From: Actinomycetes bacterium
GTDB taxonomy: Bacteria > Actinomycetota > Actinomycetes > Mycobacteriales > Micromonosporaceae
Assembly (NCBI GenBank): GCA_023437285.1
Contig: JAEZGP010000356.1
Location: 1-7,438, forward strand
Reading direction: 5' to 3'
DNA: 7,438 bases
This document shows, in pieces, positions 1 to 6,587 of this stretch (position 1 is its first letter; every line of letters starts with the position of its first letter). The notes under the pieces were generated by a model. That model ran no database searches. It saw nothing but the letters and a program-made list of their open reading frames with translations, and was not told the origin of the DNA. Position numbers and translations under genes: made by a program.

Positions 1-625
1 AGATGCTCCTGATCTCCAGCGGCGCGACGACGAAGTCCGGCTCGCAGTCCGTCGACAGATGCCAGGTCCCACGGGTGACCTGCGCGGCCGCGTCGTAGGT
101 CTCCGCGATGTCGACGCTGACGGTGCCCCGGTCGGGATCGGTGAACGACAGCGAATCCCGGGTGTGCCGCACGCCATCGGCTTCGGCGAGCAGACGCACG
201 CTGGGGTTGAAGACGTCGAAGATGAACCGTGCCCCCGGCGCCAGGTGCCGACCGACCGACCGGAAGCAGTTCACCAGGTCCTCGGCCGCGTGCAGGTGCA
301 GCAGCGAGTTGGCGGTGATAAACACGAGGTCGAAGGCGCGGCCCAGGTCGAAGTCGCGCATGTCGCCCCGGACCCAGTCCACCGTCACCCCGCGCGCGTC
401 CGCCTTGCGCCGGGCCTCGGCCAGCATGTCCGCGGAGGCGTCCAGGCCCACGCACGGGTGCCCGTCGGCCGCGATGGGGATCAGCTTGTGCCCGGTGCCG
501 CAGCCGAGTTCCAGAACCGCTCCACCCTGTCGGTCAGCTTCGGCCCGGTAGAAGTCGACCGCCGAGCCGCCGCCCGGGAACATCAGGTCGTACAGCGTCG
601 CGTGCGAGTAGAACGATGCACTCAT
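1..625 (-). CDS. Class I SAM-dependent methyltransferase, C-terminus cut by window edge
   Basis: Reading leftward from an ATG at 625-623, an open frame of 208 codons runs off the window without a stop. The protein opens MSASFYSHATLYDLMF, and motif I of Rossmann-fold methyltransferases (VLELGCGTG) lies at residues 37-45. The acidic end of strand 2 (VGLDAS, 59-64) is followed by a helix DMLAEARRK, then a GDMRDF segment (88-93) and the motif IV-like strand FDLVFITANSLLHL (98-111). This is the PF13649/PF08241-type fold. The enzyme should bind S-adenosylmethionine and methylate a small molecule, but nothing visible gives the substrate. AAGGCGG just upstream of the ATG is a usable ribosome binding site. 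The gene lies about 100 bp beyond the hairpin that ends the qcr operon, so it probably has its own promoter. Family call is firm; specific function unknown. Confidence 0.88.
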   Translation of the reverse strand, partial: MSASFYSHATLYDLMFPGGGSAVDFYRAEADRQGGAVLELGCGTGHKLIPIAADGHPCVGLDASADMLAEARRKADARGVTVDWVRGDMRDFDLGRAFDLVFITANSLLHLHAAEDLVNCFRSVGRHLAPGARFIFDVFNPSVRLLAEADGVRHTRDSLSFTDPDRGTVSVDIAETYDAAAQVTRGTWHLSTDCEPDFVVAPLEIRSI

Positions 626-775
626 GGGCCGCCTTGTCTGCCGAGGGTCGCATCGCAGGGTACGTGCCCGGCCGGAGCGGGGCGAGCGGCCCGTTCAGCG
701 CGGCGTTGCGGCCCTGGAACGGGACGAGGGCCCGTCCCATCCGGACGGGCCCTCGTGTGGGCGTTGCGGGCGGTC
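626..775. other. Spacer between qcrB and methyltransferase gene
   Basis: Apart from the hairpin at 724-756, this 150-bp gap holds the leader of the methyltransferase gene. On the minus strand TACCCT (662-657) is a TANNNT match about 32 bp upstream of the ATG, but it has no recognisable -35. I see no small gene here. Confidence 0.4.
724..756 (-). terminator. Perfect 14-bp stem-loop after qcrB
   Basis: Bases 724-737 (ACGAGGGCCCGTCC) and 743-756 (GGACGGGCCCTCGT) are exact reverse complements around a 5-nt loop, CATCC. The hairpin starts 20 bp past the qcrB stop codon, where a terminator for the ctaE-qcrCAB unit is expected. There is no U-tract on either side, which is common for terminators of high-GC actinobacteria. 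The stem is symmetrical, but the only convergent candidate on the plus strand would be an antisense frame, so the minus-strand assignment is preferred. Confidence 0.8.
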
Positions 776-2377
776 TCAGCGGTGGCCGCTGGTGACCTCC
801 TCGCGCTGCGGGCTTTCCACCTCGGCGGGCGGGGCGGGCGGCGCCGGCTTCTCGATCGGGAAGAAGAAGCCCCGGATCGCCGGCGCGACGGCGCCGAGCC
901 GGTTCATCTTCTTCGGCACGACCCAGCCGGCGTACGGCAGCTCGGCCGGGTGGCCGTGCTCGTCCACCGGCGACAGCGGCTGGTGGACCTCCATGAACCG
1001 CCCGTCCGGCAGGCGCCGGATGATGCCGGTCTCCACACCGTGGGCCAGCACCTCCCGGTCGTGCTGCTGCAGGCCGAGGCAGATGCGGTAGGTGATGAAG
1101 TACGCCAGCGGCGGCGCGAGCAGCAGGCCGATGCGGCCCGCCCAGGTCATCGCGTTCAGGCTGATGTGGAACTTGTCGGCGATGACGTCGTTGCCGCCCG
1201 AGAGCGCCAGGACCATGTAGAACGCGATGGACATGGCGCCCAGCGCCGTGCGGAAGGGCACGTCGCGCGGCCGCTGCAACAGGTGGTGCGACTTGCGGTC
1301 CTTCAGGAACCGGGCCTCGATGAACGGGTAGATCATCGGGAGGATCGTCAGGAACGCCGGTAGCACCAGTGTTGGCCAGAGCAGCGCGGGGATCGTGTAC
1401 CCGAAGGCGCGTATCTCCCAGGCCGGCATGAGGCGGGTGGAGCCGTCGAGGAACATGACGTACCAGTCGGGCTGGCTCGCCGCGGACACCACGGCCGCCT
1501 CGTACGGCCCGAACAGCCAGATCGGGTTGATCTGCAGCAGGCCGCCCATCAGCGCGATCACGCCGAAGACCAGCATGAAGAAGCCGCCGGCCTTGACCGC
1601 GAAGCCCGGGAACATCCGCACGCCCACCACGTTGCTGTTGGTCCGGCCAGGGCCGGGCCACTGGGTGTGCTTCTGCTTCACCAGCAGGCCCATGTGCGCC
1701 GCGATGAGCGCGAGCAGGACGCCGGGCAGCAGCAGTACGTGGACGATGTAGAGCCGGGGCAGGATCTCGGTGCCGGGGAACTCCCCGCCGAACAGCGACG
1801 TCGTGATCCAGGTGCCCGCCACCGGGATGGAGAGCATGATCGCCGAGGCGATCCGCAGGCCCGTGCCGGACAGCGCGTCGTCCGGCAGCGAGTAGCCGGC
1901 GAAGCCCTCGGTGAAGCCCATCCAGAAGAGCAGGACGCCGATAATCCAGTTCAGCTCGCGGGGCTTGCGGAACGCGCCGGTGAAGAAGACCCGGAACATG
2001 TGCACCACGATCGCGGCCATGAACAGCAGGGCCGCCCAGTGGTGCATCTGCCGCATGATCAGGCCGCCGCGTACGTCGAACGAGATGTTCAACGCCGTCT
2101 CGTACGCCTTGGTCATCTCGATGCCGCGCAGCGGCACGAAGCTGCCGTTGTAACGGACCTCGGCCATCGACGGGTCGAAGAACAGGGTCAGGAACGTACC
2201 GGTCAGCAGCAGGACGATGAACGAGTAGAGCGCGATCTCGCCGAGCAGGAACGACCAGTGGTCCGGGAAGACCTTGTTGAACAGGCGCCGCAGCGGCGTG
2301 GCCACCTGCAGCCGCTCGTCTACCTCCCGGGCTGACGCGCCGGGTAGGGCGGCGAGATCAATCTTGCGTCGCTTCAT
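776..2377 (-). CDS. qcrB: Menaquinol:cytochrome c reductase cytochrome b subunit
   Basis: This 533-residue protein is cytochrome b of complex III. It carries hemes bL and bH and the quinol oxidation and reduction sites in the plasma membrane. Two His pairs fit heme ligation: H112/H126 in the helix beginning MHHWAALLF (14 apart) and H213/H228 in the helix beginning IVHVLLLPG (15 apart). The Qo-site motif appears as PDWY at 303-306, the actinobacterial form of PEWY. About eight or nine hydrophobic helices can be seen, including 48-66, 115-133, 143-162, 207-229, 262-283, 330-352, 378-396 and 412-432. A long polar C-terminal region (435-533) ending in a Pro-rich tail (PAPPAPPAE) goes beyond the mitochondrial protein and is usual for actinobacterial QcrB. 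The ATG overlaps the qcrA stop (ATGA, 2374-2377) and GGGAG lies 5 nt upstream. It is the last gene of the operon before the hairpin. Confidence 0.98.
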   Translation of the reverse strand: MKRRKIDLAALPGASAREVDERLQVATPLRRLFNKVFPDHWSFLLGEIALYSFIVLLLTGTFLTLFFDPSMAEVRYNGSFVPLRGIEMTKAYETALNISFDVRGGLIMRQMHHWAALLFMAAIVVHMFRVFFTGAFRKPRELNWIIGVLLFWMGFTEGFAGYSLPDDALSGTGLRIASAIMLSIPVAGTWITTSLFGGEFPGTEILPRLYIVHVLLLPGVLLALIAAHMGLLVKQKHTQWPGPGRTNSNVVGVRMFPGFAVKAGGFFMLVFGVIALMGGLLQINPIWLFGPYEAAVVSAASQPDWYVMFLDGSTRLMPAWEIRAFGYTIPALLWPTLVLPAFLTILPMIYPFIEARFLKDRKSHHLLQRPRDVPFRTALGAMSIAFYMVLALSGGNDVIADKFHISLNAMTWAGRIGLLLAPPLAYFITYRICLGLQQHDREVLAHGVETGIIRRLPDGRFMEVHQPLSPVDEHGHPAELPYAGWVVPKKMNRLGAVAPAIRGFFFPIEKPAPPAPPAEVESPQREEVTSGHR

Positions 2378-3456
2378 GGCCGCTCCCAGAAGGCCGGACC
2401 GACCGCGACGCGGTAGTCCGACGTCGCGATGAAGTACCCCTCGTCGTCCAGGCTGATCGGGAGCTGAGGCAGGCTCCGCGAGGCCGGGCCGAAGATCGGA
2501 CGGGCGTTGTCAATGATGTTGAACTGCGACTGGTGGCACGGGCACAGCAGGCGGTTGGTCTGCTGCTCGTACAGGCTGGCGGGGCAGCCCGCGTGCGTGC
2601 AGATCTTCGAGTACGCCACGAAGTTGCCCCACTGGGCGCCCTCGTTGACCGGCTTGACGTTCGCCAGCGTGATCTCCGCGTCCTCGGGGCGCAGGTGGAT
2701 CAGCAGCGTGGGGGAGTCCGCCCACTTGTTCGTCGCGCCGCCCGGGATGCCCGGGAAGACGGTGATCTGACCGCCGACGCTGACCTCTTCCGGCCGGATC
2801 GGCGTGCCGTCGTCGCGGACCAGGCGTACCGGCTGGTCGTGGTTGAACTTGGGGTTGAAGCCGGTCTCGAAGAAGATCGCGTCCGGCTCGTGCGGCGACC
2901 GGATCAGGCCGCCGACCAGCGGGGCGACCGCGGCGACGCCGAGCGCCGCGCCCGGCAGCAACACCGCGGCCTTGAGCAGCGGACGCCGCTGAATGCCCAG
3001 CTCGTCGCCCATGTTGCCGATGGTGGCGGCCGTGATCGCCGCCTCGTCGGGGGCGGAGGCGCCCTCGTGGCGCTCCTGCACCGAGATCTCCTCGGGCAAC
3101 AGCTTCTTGCCCCAGGTGATGATCGCCAGGGCGAGGAGCAGCAGCGACATGCCCAGCGTGAAGCCCAGGACCGGCGTGTACCACTTGCTGATGTTCGCGC
3201 CGCCCTTGTACTCCCACGGCCACCAGATGTAGGCGACGACGAAGGCCAGCGCGAACACGCCGCACAGCACGAGCATGAGCGCGATGGTGCGCTCGACGCG
3301 CCGTTCCACCTTGGTGCCGGGGACCGGGAAGCGGGGCTTGTAATGGACGATCTCCACGCCGTCCCGGCGGGCACCCTCGCGGACGAGGTCGAACCGGGTC
3401 AGCGCGGGATCCTCGAAGTCGAAGGGCTCCTGCCCGTCAGGCTGACGCTCGCTCAT
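2374..3456 (-). CDS. qcrA: Rieske [2Fe-2S] subunit of menaquinol:cytochrome c reductase
   Basis: The 360-residue iron-sulfur subunit takes the first electron from menaquinol at the Qo site and passes it to the cytochrome c subunit. Cluster motif 1 is CTHAGC (286-291) and motif 2 is CPCHQS (305-310). C286, H288, C305 and H308 should bind the cluster, with C291-C307 as the stabilising disulfide. Unlike one-helix mitochondrial or proteobacterial Rieske proteins, it has three hydrophobic segments, near 57-77, 95-114 and 161-185, as is known for actinobacteria. The third is preceded by a twin arginine (QRRPLLKAA, 156-164), as expected for Tat-dependent insertion of that helix and export of the folded cluster domain. 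An acidic, soluble N-terminus of about 55 residues faces the cytoplasm. The gene overlaps both qcrC and qcrB by ATGA. Confidence 0.98.
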   Translation of the reverse strand: MSERQPDGQEPFDFEDPALTRFDLVREGARRDGVEIVHYKPRFPVPGTKVERRVERTIALMLVLCGVFALAFVVAYIWWPWEYKGGANISKWYTPVLGFTLGMSLLLLALAIITWGKKLLPEEISVQERHEGASAPDEAAITAATIGNMGDELGIQRRPLLKAAVLLPGAALGVAAVAPLVGGLIRSPHEPDAIFFETGFNPKFNHDQPVRLVRDDGTPIRPEEVSVGGQITVFPGIPGGATNKWADSPTLLIHLRPEDAEITLANVKPVNEGAQWGNFVAYSKICTHAGCPASLYEQQTNRLLCPCHQSQFNIIDNARPIFGPASRSLPQLPISLDDEGYFIATSDYRVAVGPAFWERP

Positions 3457-4340
3457 GACTTACCCGCAATCCACACCGTTGCCAGGACGATGCCGACGAT
3501 GCCGATCAGGAAGATCGCCACGCCCTCGCTGGTCGGCCCGAGCCGGCCGAGGCCCCAACCGCCGGGGTCCTGATCGCTCTTGAGGTTCTGGATGTAGCCG
3601 ACGATCTGCATCTTCTCTTCGGGGGTCAGCTGCGAGTCGCCGAACACCGGCATGTTCTGCGGGCCGGTGAGCATGGCCGCGTAGATGTCGCGGTCCGAGG
3701 CGTGCTCCAGCGTCGGCGCGAACTTGCCCGAGGACAGCGCGCCGCCCCCGCCGCCGTAGGCGTGGCAGGACGAGCAGTTGAGCCGGAACAGGTTGCCGCC
3801 GTTGGCGAGGTCCTCCTCCTCGGTGAGCCGCAGCTTCTCGCCGCTGGGCATCTGCGGGCCGCCGCCGAGCTCCTGGATGTACTGCCCGATCTGGGCCGCC
3901 TGCTCGCGCGTGTAGTGCGGCGTCTTGCGCTCGGCCTGCGCCTCCTGGCGGGCCATGGGCATCCGGCCGGTGGCGACCTGGAACTCGACGGCCGCCGAAC
4001 CGACGCCGATCAGGCTGGGGCCCCGGTCGGTCACGCCCTCGGCATTGCGGCCATGGCAGCTGATGCAGCTGTTGTCGAAGATCTGCTTGCCTTCGGCCGC
4101 GGCGGCCGACAGGCCGTTGGCGTCCTCCGCCGACGCGGTCTGCATGCCGGGGGCGAACCCGACGTACAGGGCACCGAAGATGAACAGGGCGGCAACCAGC
4201 CGCAGGCCGGAGCGCAACCGGCGACGGGTCCGGCTGCGGGCGCCGGCCGGACGCCGCAGCGCGCTCGGTCGCAATCGCCGGCGCCACGATCCCGGGGACG
4301 CTCCACCGGGAGGGCCGGCGGGCTTGTCAGAACCAGTCAT
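3453..4340 (-). CDS. qcrC: Diheme cytochrome c subunit (cytochrome cc) of complex III
   Basis: This 295-residue protein carries two covalent heme c sites, CISCH (92-96) and CSSCH (189-193), in two tandem cytochrome c domains. Candidate axial methionines are M127 or M129 in GRMPMAR and M230 in NMPVFG. A hydrophobic segment at 47-63 acts as signal/anchor and a second helix at 273-292 anchors the C-terminus, so both hemes face outside. In actinobacteria this subunit replaces cytochrome c1 plus soluble cytochrome c and hands electrons to the CuA site of the aa3 oxidase. The first 45 residues are unusually Arg-, Pro- and Ser-rich (RRRLRPSALRR, RSRTRRRLRS). The start is supported by GGTGAGG a few bases upstream of the ATG, and no better internal start is evident. 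It lies 79 bp after ctaE and overlaps qcrA by ATGA. Confidence 0.97.
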   Translation of the reverse strand: MTGSDKPAGPPGGASPGSWRRRLRPSALRRPAGARSRTRRRLRSGLRLVAALFIFGALYVGFAPGMQTASAEDANGLSAAAAEGKQIFDNSCISCHGRNAEGVTDRGPSLIGVGSAAVEFQVATGRMPMARQEAQAERKTPHYTREQAAQIGQYIQELGGGPQMPSGEKLRLTEEEDLANGGNLFRLNCSSCHAYGGGGGALSSGKFAPTLEHASDRDIYAAMLTGPQNMPVFGDSQLTPEEKMQIVGYIQNLKSDQDPGGWGLGRLGPTSEGVAIFLIGIVGIVLATVWIAGKS

Positions 4341-4419
4341 GGCCTCACCAATCCGGGCGGCCGGCAGGCAGCCGCGTCTTATACGTGACGTTGTTACGGC
4401 AGTAGGCGGTGGGGGCCGC
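4341..4419 (-). other. ctaE-qcrC intergenic spacer
   Basis: These 79 bp separate the ctaE stop from the qcrC ATG. On the minus strand they hold a TATAAG hexamer (4383-4378), which could be a -10 element for an internal promoter, but no convincing -35 lies 16-18 bp upstream. An imperfect 15-bp inverted repeat, CGTGA-N5-TTACG (4384-4398), overlaps the likely upstream part. No strong terminator hairpin is present, so read-through from ctaE into qcrCAB is expected. Confidence 0.4.
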
Positions 4420-5025
4420 TTACTGCAGGAAGTAGATCATGCTGAACAGGGCGATCCACACGATGTCGACGAAGTGCCAGTAGTACGACACGACGATGGC
4501 GGCCGTGGCCTGCGCCGGGGTGAACCGCGACAGCGTGGTGCGGACCATGAAGTAGATGAAGGCGATGAGGCCACCTGTCACGTGCAGGCCGTGGAAGCCC
4601 GTCGTGAGGTAGAACATCGAGCCGTACCCGTCCGCGTTGAGCTTCACGCCGTGCCCGACCAGCACCCGGTACTCGTTCGCCTGGCCGAGCACGAAGATGA
4701 GGCCGAGGACGAAGGTGAACGCGAACCAGCGGCGCAGGGCGAACACGTCGCCCTTCTCCGCCGCGAACACGCCCATCTGGCAGGTCACGGACGACAGCAC
4801 GAGGATGACCGTGAAGGTCACCGCGTACGGGAGGTTGAGGACCTCCGTGTGCTTCTCCCACTGCAACTTCCCCTGCTCCGTCGACCGGATGAAGAAGTAC
4901 ATGGCGAAGAGCGCAGCGAAGAACATCAGCTCGCTGGAGAGCCACACGATGGTTCCGACGCTGACCATATTGGGCCTGGTCAACGAATGGATCTGATTCT
5001 TCGGAATGGCTGGGGCCGCAGTCAC
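4420..5025 (-). CDS. ctaE: aa3-type cytochrome c oxidase subunit III
   Basis: CtaE is the non-catalytic third core subunit of the heme-copper oxidase and sits in the plasma membrane. From the GTG at 5025-5023 the protein is 201 residues, the usual size of the short five-helix actinobacterial form, and begins [20 protein letters not shown]. Typical COX3 segments are [15 protein letters not shown] (30-44), with the conserved membrane glutamate E32, [10 protein letters not shown] (143-152) and [10 protein letters not shown] (181-190). Helices lie near 25-46, 68-87, 99-115, 136-160 and 176-200. The frame stays open upstream to an ATG at 5193, but those 56 extra residues are polar, Arg/Pro-rich and would overlap the divergent gene, so the GTG is preferred. 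No clear Shine-Dalgarno sequence precedes it, which fits a leaderless transcript. It heads the ctaE-qcrCAB cluster; ctaC and ctaD are not in view. Confidence 0.96.
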   Translation of the reverse strand: MTAAPAIPKNQIHSLTRPNMVSVGTIVWLSSELMFFAALFAMYFFIRSTEQGKLQWEKHTEVLNLPYAVTFTVILVLSSVTCQMGVFAAEKGDVFALRRWFAFTFVLGLIFVLGQANEYRVLVGHGVKLNADGYGSMFYLTTGFHGLHVTGGLIAFIYFMVRTTLSRFTPAQATAAIVVSYYWHFVDIVWIALFSMIYFLQ

Positions 5026-5135
5026 GCGGTCATTATTGCCCGCGATCAGGTCAGCGTGTGTGCGGGGTAGGGCAGCCGCGTGTCGCAGGGCTCTGACCAG
5101 GCACTTTACGGCCATCCGGGCGACAGGGTCCGGGG
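5026..5135. promoter_or_regulatory. Divergent intergenic region between ctaE and ctaG-like gene
   Basis: These 110 bp separate the leftward oxidase/reductase operon from the rightward assembly-factor operon, so promoters for both should lie here. Minus-strand -10 candidates are AATAAT (5037-5032) and TAAAGT (5108-5103). I see no convincing plus-strand -10/-35 pair and no clear long inverted repeat that would mark a regulator site. The region would be fully used if the rightward gene starts at the GTG at 5136, and about 40 bp longer if it starts at 5178. Confidence 0.5.
5032..5037 (-). promoter_or_regulatory. Candidate -10 element for ctaE (leaderless start)
   Basis: On the minus strand AATAAT lies 6 nt upstream of the ctaE GTG, in an otherwise very GC-rich stretch. 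It matches the actinobacterial TANNNT -10 pattern at the second and last bases, with A instead of T at the first. A -10 box at this spacing puts the transcription start at or next to the GTG. Lack of a ribosome binding site agrees with that. No good -35 is visible. A second TANNNT match on the same strand, TAAAGT (5108-5103), could give a leadered transcript instead. Confidence 0.4.
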
Positions 5136-6146
5136 GTGGCGGACGACGGCCCGCGCGGGAGGAATAGCCTGCTGGACGTGGTGACCTCCGCACTCGTGCC
5201 GGCGGCCGCCGGCGTGGTGCTCGCCGACGGCGGGCCGGTGCCGCCCCTGACCCCCATCAGCTTCTTCACCGCGGCCGAGCCGGCCAGCCTCGCGGCGGTA
5301 CTGGTGGTCGCGGCCGGCGGCGCGTACCTGGCCGGCGTTTCCCGCTTGCGCGGCCGGGGCGACCGGTGGCCGGTCGGACGGACCGTGGCGTTCCTCGGCG
5401 GCTTGCTCGCCATCGCCTCGGTCACCGTGACCGGCATCGCGGCCTACGACACGACGCTGCTCAGCGTGCACATGGTCCAGCACATGATCCTGACCATGAT
5501 CGCGCCGATCCTGCTGGCGCTCGGCGCACCGGTCACGCTCGCCCTGCGCACCCTGCCGGCCAGGCCGCGCCAGGCGGTGTTGGGGGTGCTGCACAGCCGG
5601 GTCGCGCGGGTGCTCACGTTCCCGCTGGTGTCCTTCGCCCTCTTCATCGCCAACCCGTTCGTCCTCTACTTCTCCGGGCTGTACCGCGCCACGTTGGAGA
5701 ACATCTGGCTGCACGAGTGGGTGCACCTGCACTTCATCGTCACCGGCTGCCTGTTCTTCTGGCCGCTGCTGGGCATCGACCCGCTGCCCGGCCGCATCTC
5801 GTACCCGATGCGAGCGCTGCTGATGTTCCTGTCGACCCCGTTCCACACCGTGCTGGGGCTGACGGTCATGCAGAGCGCGTCGCTGTTCGGCGGCGACTGG
5901 TACCCCAACCTGGGCCTCAGCTGGGCCGACCCGTACGACGACCAGAAGCTCGCCGGCGGCATCCTGTGGGCGGGCGGCGAGATCGTCAGCGTCCTCATGC
6001 TGGGCGCCCTGGTCGTGCAGTGGATGCGCCACGCGGAGAAGGAGGCCAGGCGCGTCGACCGGGCGCTGGACCGGGCCGAGGCCGACGCGGCCCGGCAGGC
6101 TGAGTACGATCTGCAACAGCTACGAGGTGGGAGCGTCCAGGCATGA
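5136..6146 (+). CDS. ctaG: CtaG-family (caa3_CtaG) cytochrome c oxidase assembly protein
   Basis: This 336-residue polytopic membrane protein resembles the caa3_CtaG family (PF09678), whose Bacillus member is needed for assembly of an active oxidase, probably at a copper site. Hydrophobic segments lie near 50-68, 83-103, 113-137, 160-179, 196-213, 225-246 and 275-296. Family features include [12 protein letters not shown] (75-86), the histidine clusters HMVQH (112-116) and HEWVHLH (193-199), and STPFH (233-237). The in-membrane His residues are plausible copper ligands, but that is inference. A charged cytoplasmic tail (298-330), rich in Ala, Arg, Glu and Asp, looks helical. It is not the Cox11-type protein also named CtaG. 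The start is uncertain: the GTG at 5136 has only a weak AGGG upstream, while GGGAGGAA at 5157-5164 precedes in-frame CTG 5169 and GTG 5178. Stop and next ATG overlap (ATGA, 6143-6146). Confidence 0.9.
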   Translation: MADDGPRGRNSLLDVVTSALVPAAAGVVLADGGPVPPLTPISFFTAAEPASLAAVLVVAAGGAYLAGVSRLRGRGDRWPVGRTVAFLGGLLAIASVTVTGIAAYDTTLLSVHMVQHMILTMIAPILLALGAPVTLALRTLPARPRQAVLGVLHSRVARVLTFPLVSFALFIANPFVLYFSGLYRATLENIWLHEWVHLHFIVTGCLFFWPLLGIDPLPGRISYPMRALLMFLSTPFHTVLGLTVMQSASLFGGDWYPNLGLSWADPYDDQKLAGGILWAGGEIVSVLMLGALVVQWMRHAEKEARRVDRALDRAEADAARQAEYDLQQLRGGSVQA

Positions 6147-6553
6147 CCGAAACGTCCGCGCCGGCCCGCAGGGCCCTGGTGCTGCTGTACAGCGACGACC
6201 CGAAGGTACGCGAGGCCATGCGCCTGGCGATCGGCGCCGAGCCGGCCGCCGACCTGTCCGTGCGGTTCATCGAGGCCAGCGCGCACGACGAGGTGATGCG
6301 GCTGGTCGACAAGGAGGACATCGACCTGGTCGTCCTCGACGGCGAGGCGGCCCCGGCCGGCGGCCTCGGCATCTGCCGCCAGATCAAGGACGAGGTGCGC
6401 CCCGCCCCGCCGGTCATCGTCGTCATCGCCCGGGCCGCCGACCGCTGGCTGGCCGCCTTCTCGGGCGCCGAAGCGACCCTGCAGCACCCCCTCGACCCGA
6501 TGACCACCGGGGACACCATCGCGGCCGTGCTCCGCGACCACGCCGCGCGGTAA
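6143..6553 (+). CDS. Stand-alone receiver-like domain protein, degenerate response regulator
   Basis: This 136-residue soluble protein has the length and alternating pattern of a single CheY-like receiver domain and no output domain. Strand 1 (ALVLLYSDD, 11-19) ends in the acidic pair D18/D19. Strand 3 ([16 protein letters not shown], 59-74) places D66 at the phospho-acceptor position, followed by GLGICRQIK (74-82). Strand 4 is VIVVIAR (91-97), where the usual Thr/Ser is A96. The β5 KP motif reads HPLDP (115-119), so the conserved Lys appears to be H115. Loss of both switch residues suggests that ordinary phosphorylation signalling is altered or absent. Translation is probably coupled to ctaG through the ATGA overlap, with GGGAG 9 nt upstream of the ATG. 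No partner histidine kinase is nearby. The fold call is good; its role, perhaps docking to CtaG, is unknown. Confidence 0.8.
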   Translation: MTETSAPARRALVLLYSDDPKVREAMRLAIGAEPAADLSVRFIEASAHDEVMRLVDKEDIDLVVLDGEAAPAGGLGICRQIKDEVRPAPPVIVVIARAADRWLAAFSGAEATLQHPLDPMTTGDTIAAVLRDHAAR

Positions 6554-6577
6554 GCTGCTGGCCCACATCGATACCCC

Positions 6578-6583
6578 GGAGGT
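6578..6583 (+). promoter_or_regulatory. Shine-Dalgarno sequence fixing the trpD start
   Basis: GGAGGT ends 4 nt before the GTG at 6588, the strongest ribosome binding site in the window. It supports GTG initiation of trpD although no ATG is near. The whole gap after the receiver gene is only 34 bp and holds no terminator, so trpD may be co-transcribed with ctaG and the receiver gene. Confidence 0.8.
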
Positions 6584-6587
6584 TCCC

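Noticed and set aside
59..1363. Long plus-strand open frame of over 400 codons antisense to the methyltransferase and qcrB genes
   Set aside because: It is rich in Arg, Gly, Val, His and Gln with no recognisable domain, and it runs opposite two clear conserved genes and through the terminator hairpin. High GC content leaves antisense frames open by chance.
534..1661. Minus-strand open frame overlapping qcrB in another frame and running through the hairpin
   Set aside because: It is a frame-shifted reading of qcrB with Ala/Arg/Pro-rich low-complexity translation and no motif; the qcrB frame has intact cytochrome b features.
2533..3573. Long plus-strand open frame antisense to qcrA
   Set aside because: Composition is typical of a GC shadow, and the opposite strand encodes an intact Rieske protein.
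3925..5070. Plus-strand open frame spanning qcrC, the spacer and ctaE on the opposite strand
   Set aside because: No domain is visible and it covers two conserved genes and their intergenic region; considered a chance frame.
5150..5159. CCCGCGCGGG palindrome as an operator
   Set aside because: A 10-bp palindrome of only G and C is expected by chance at this composition, and it is probably within or right beside coding sequence; noted only because it overlaps a Shine-Dalgarno sequence.
5026..5193. The 56-residue N-terminal extension of ctaE as real protein
   Set aside because: Sequence is polar and Arg/Pro-rich, unlike the family, and it would overlap the divergent gene; the GTG at 5025 gives the normal 201-residue protein.
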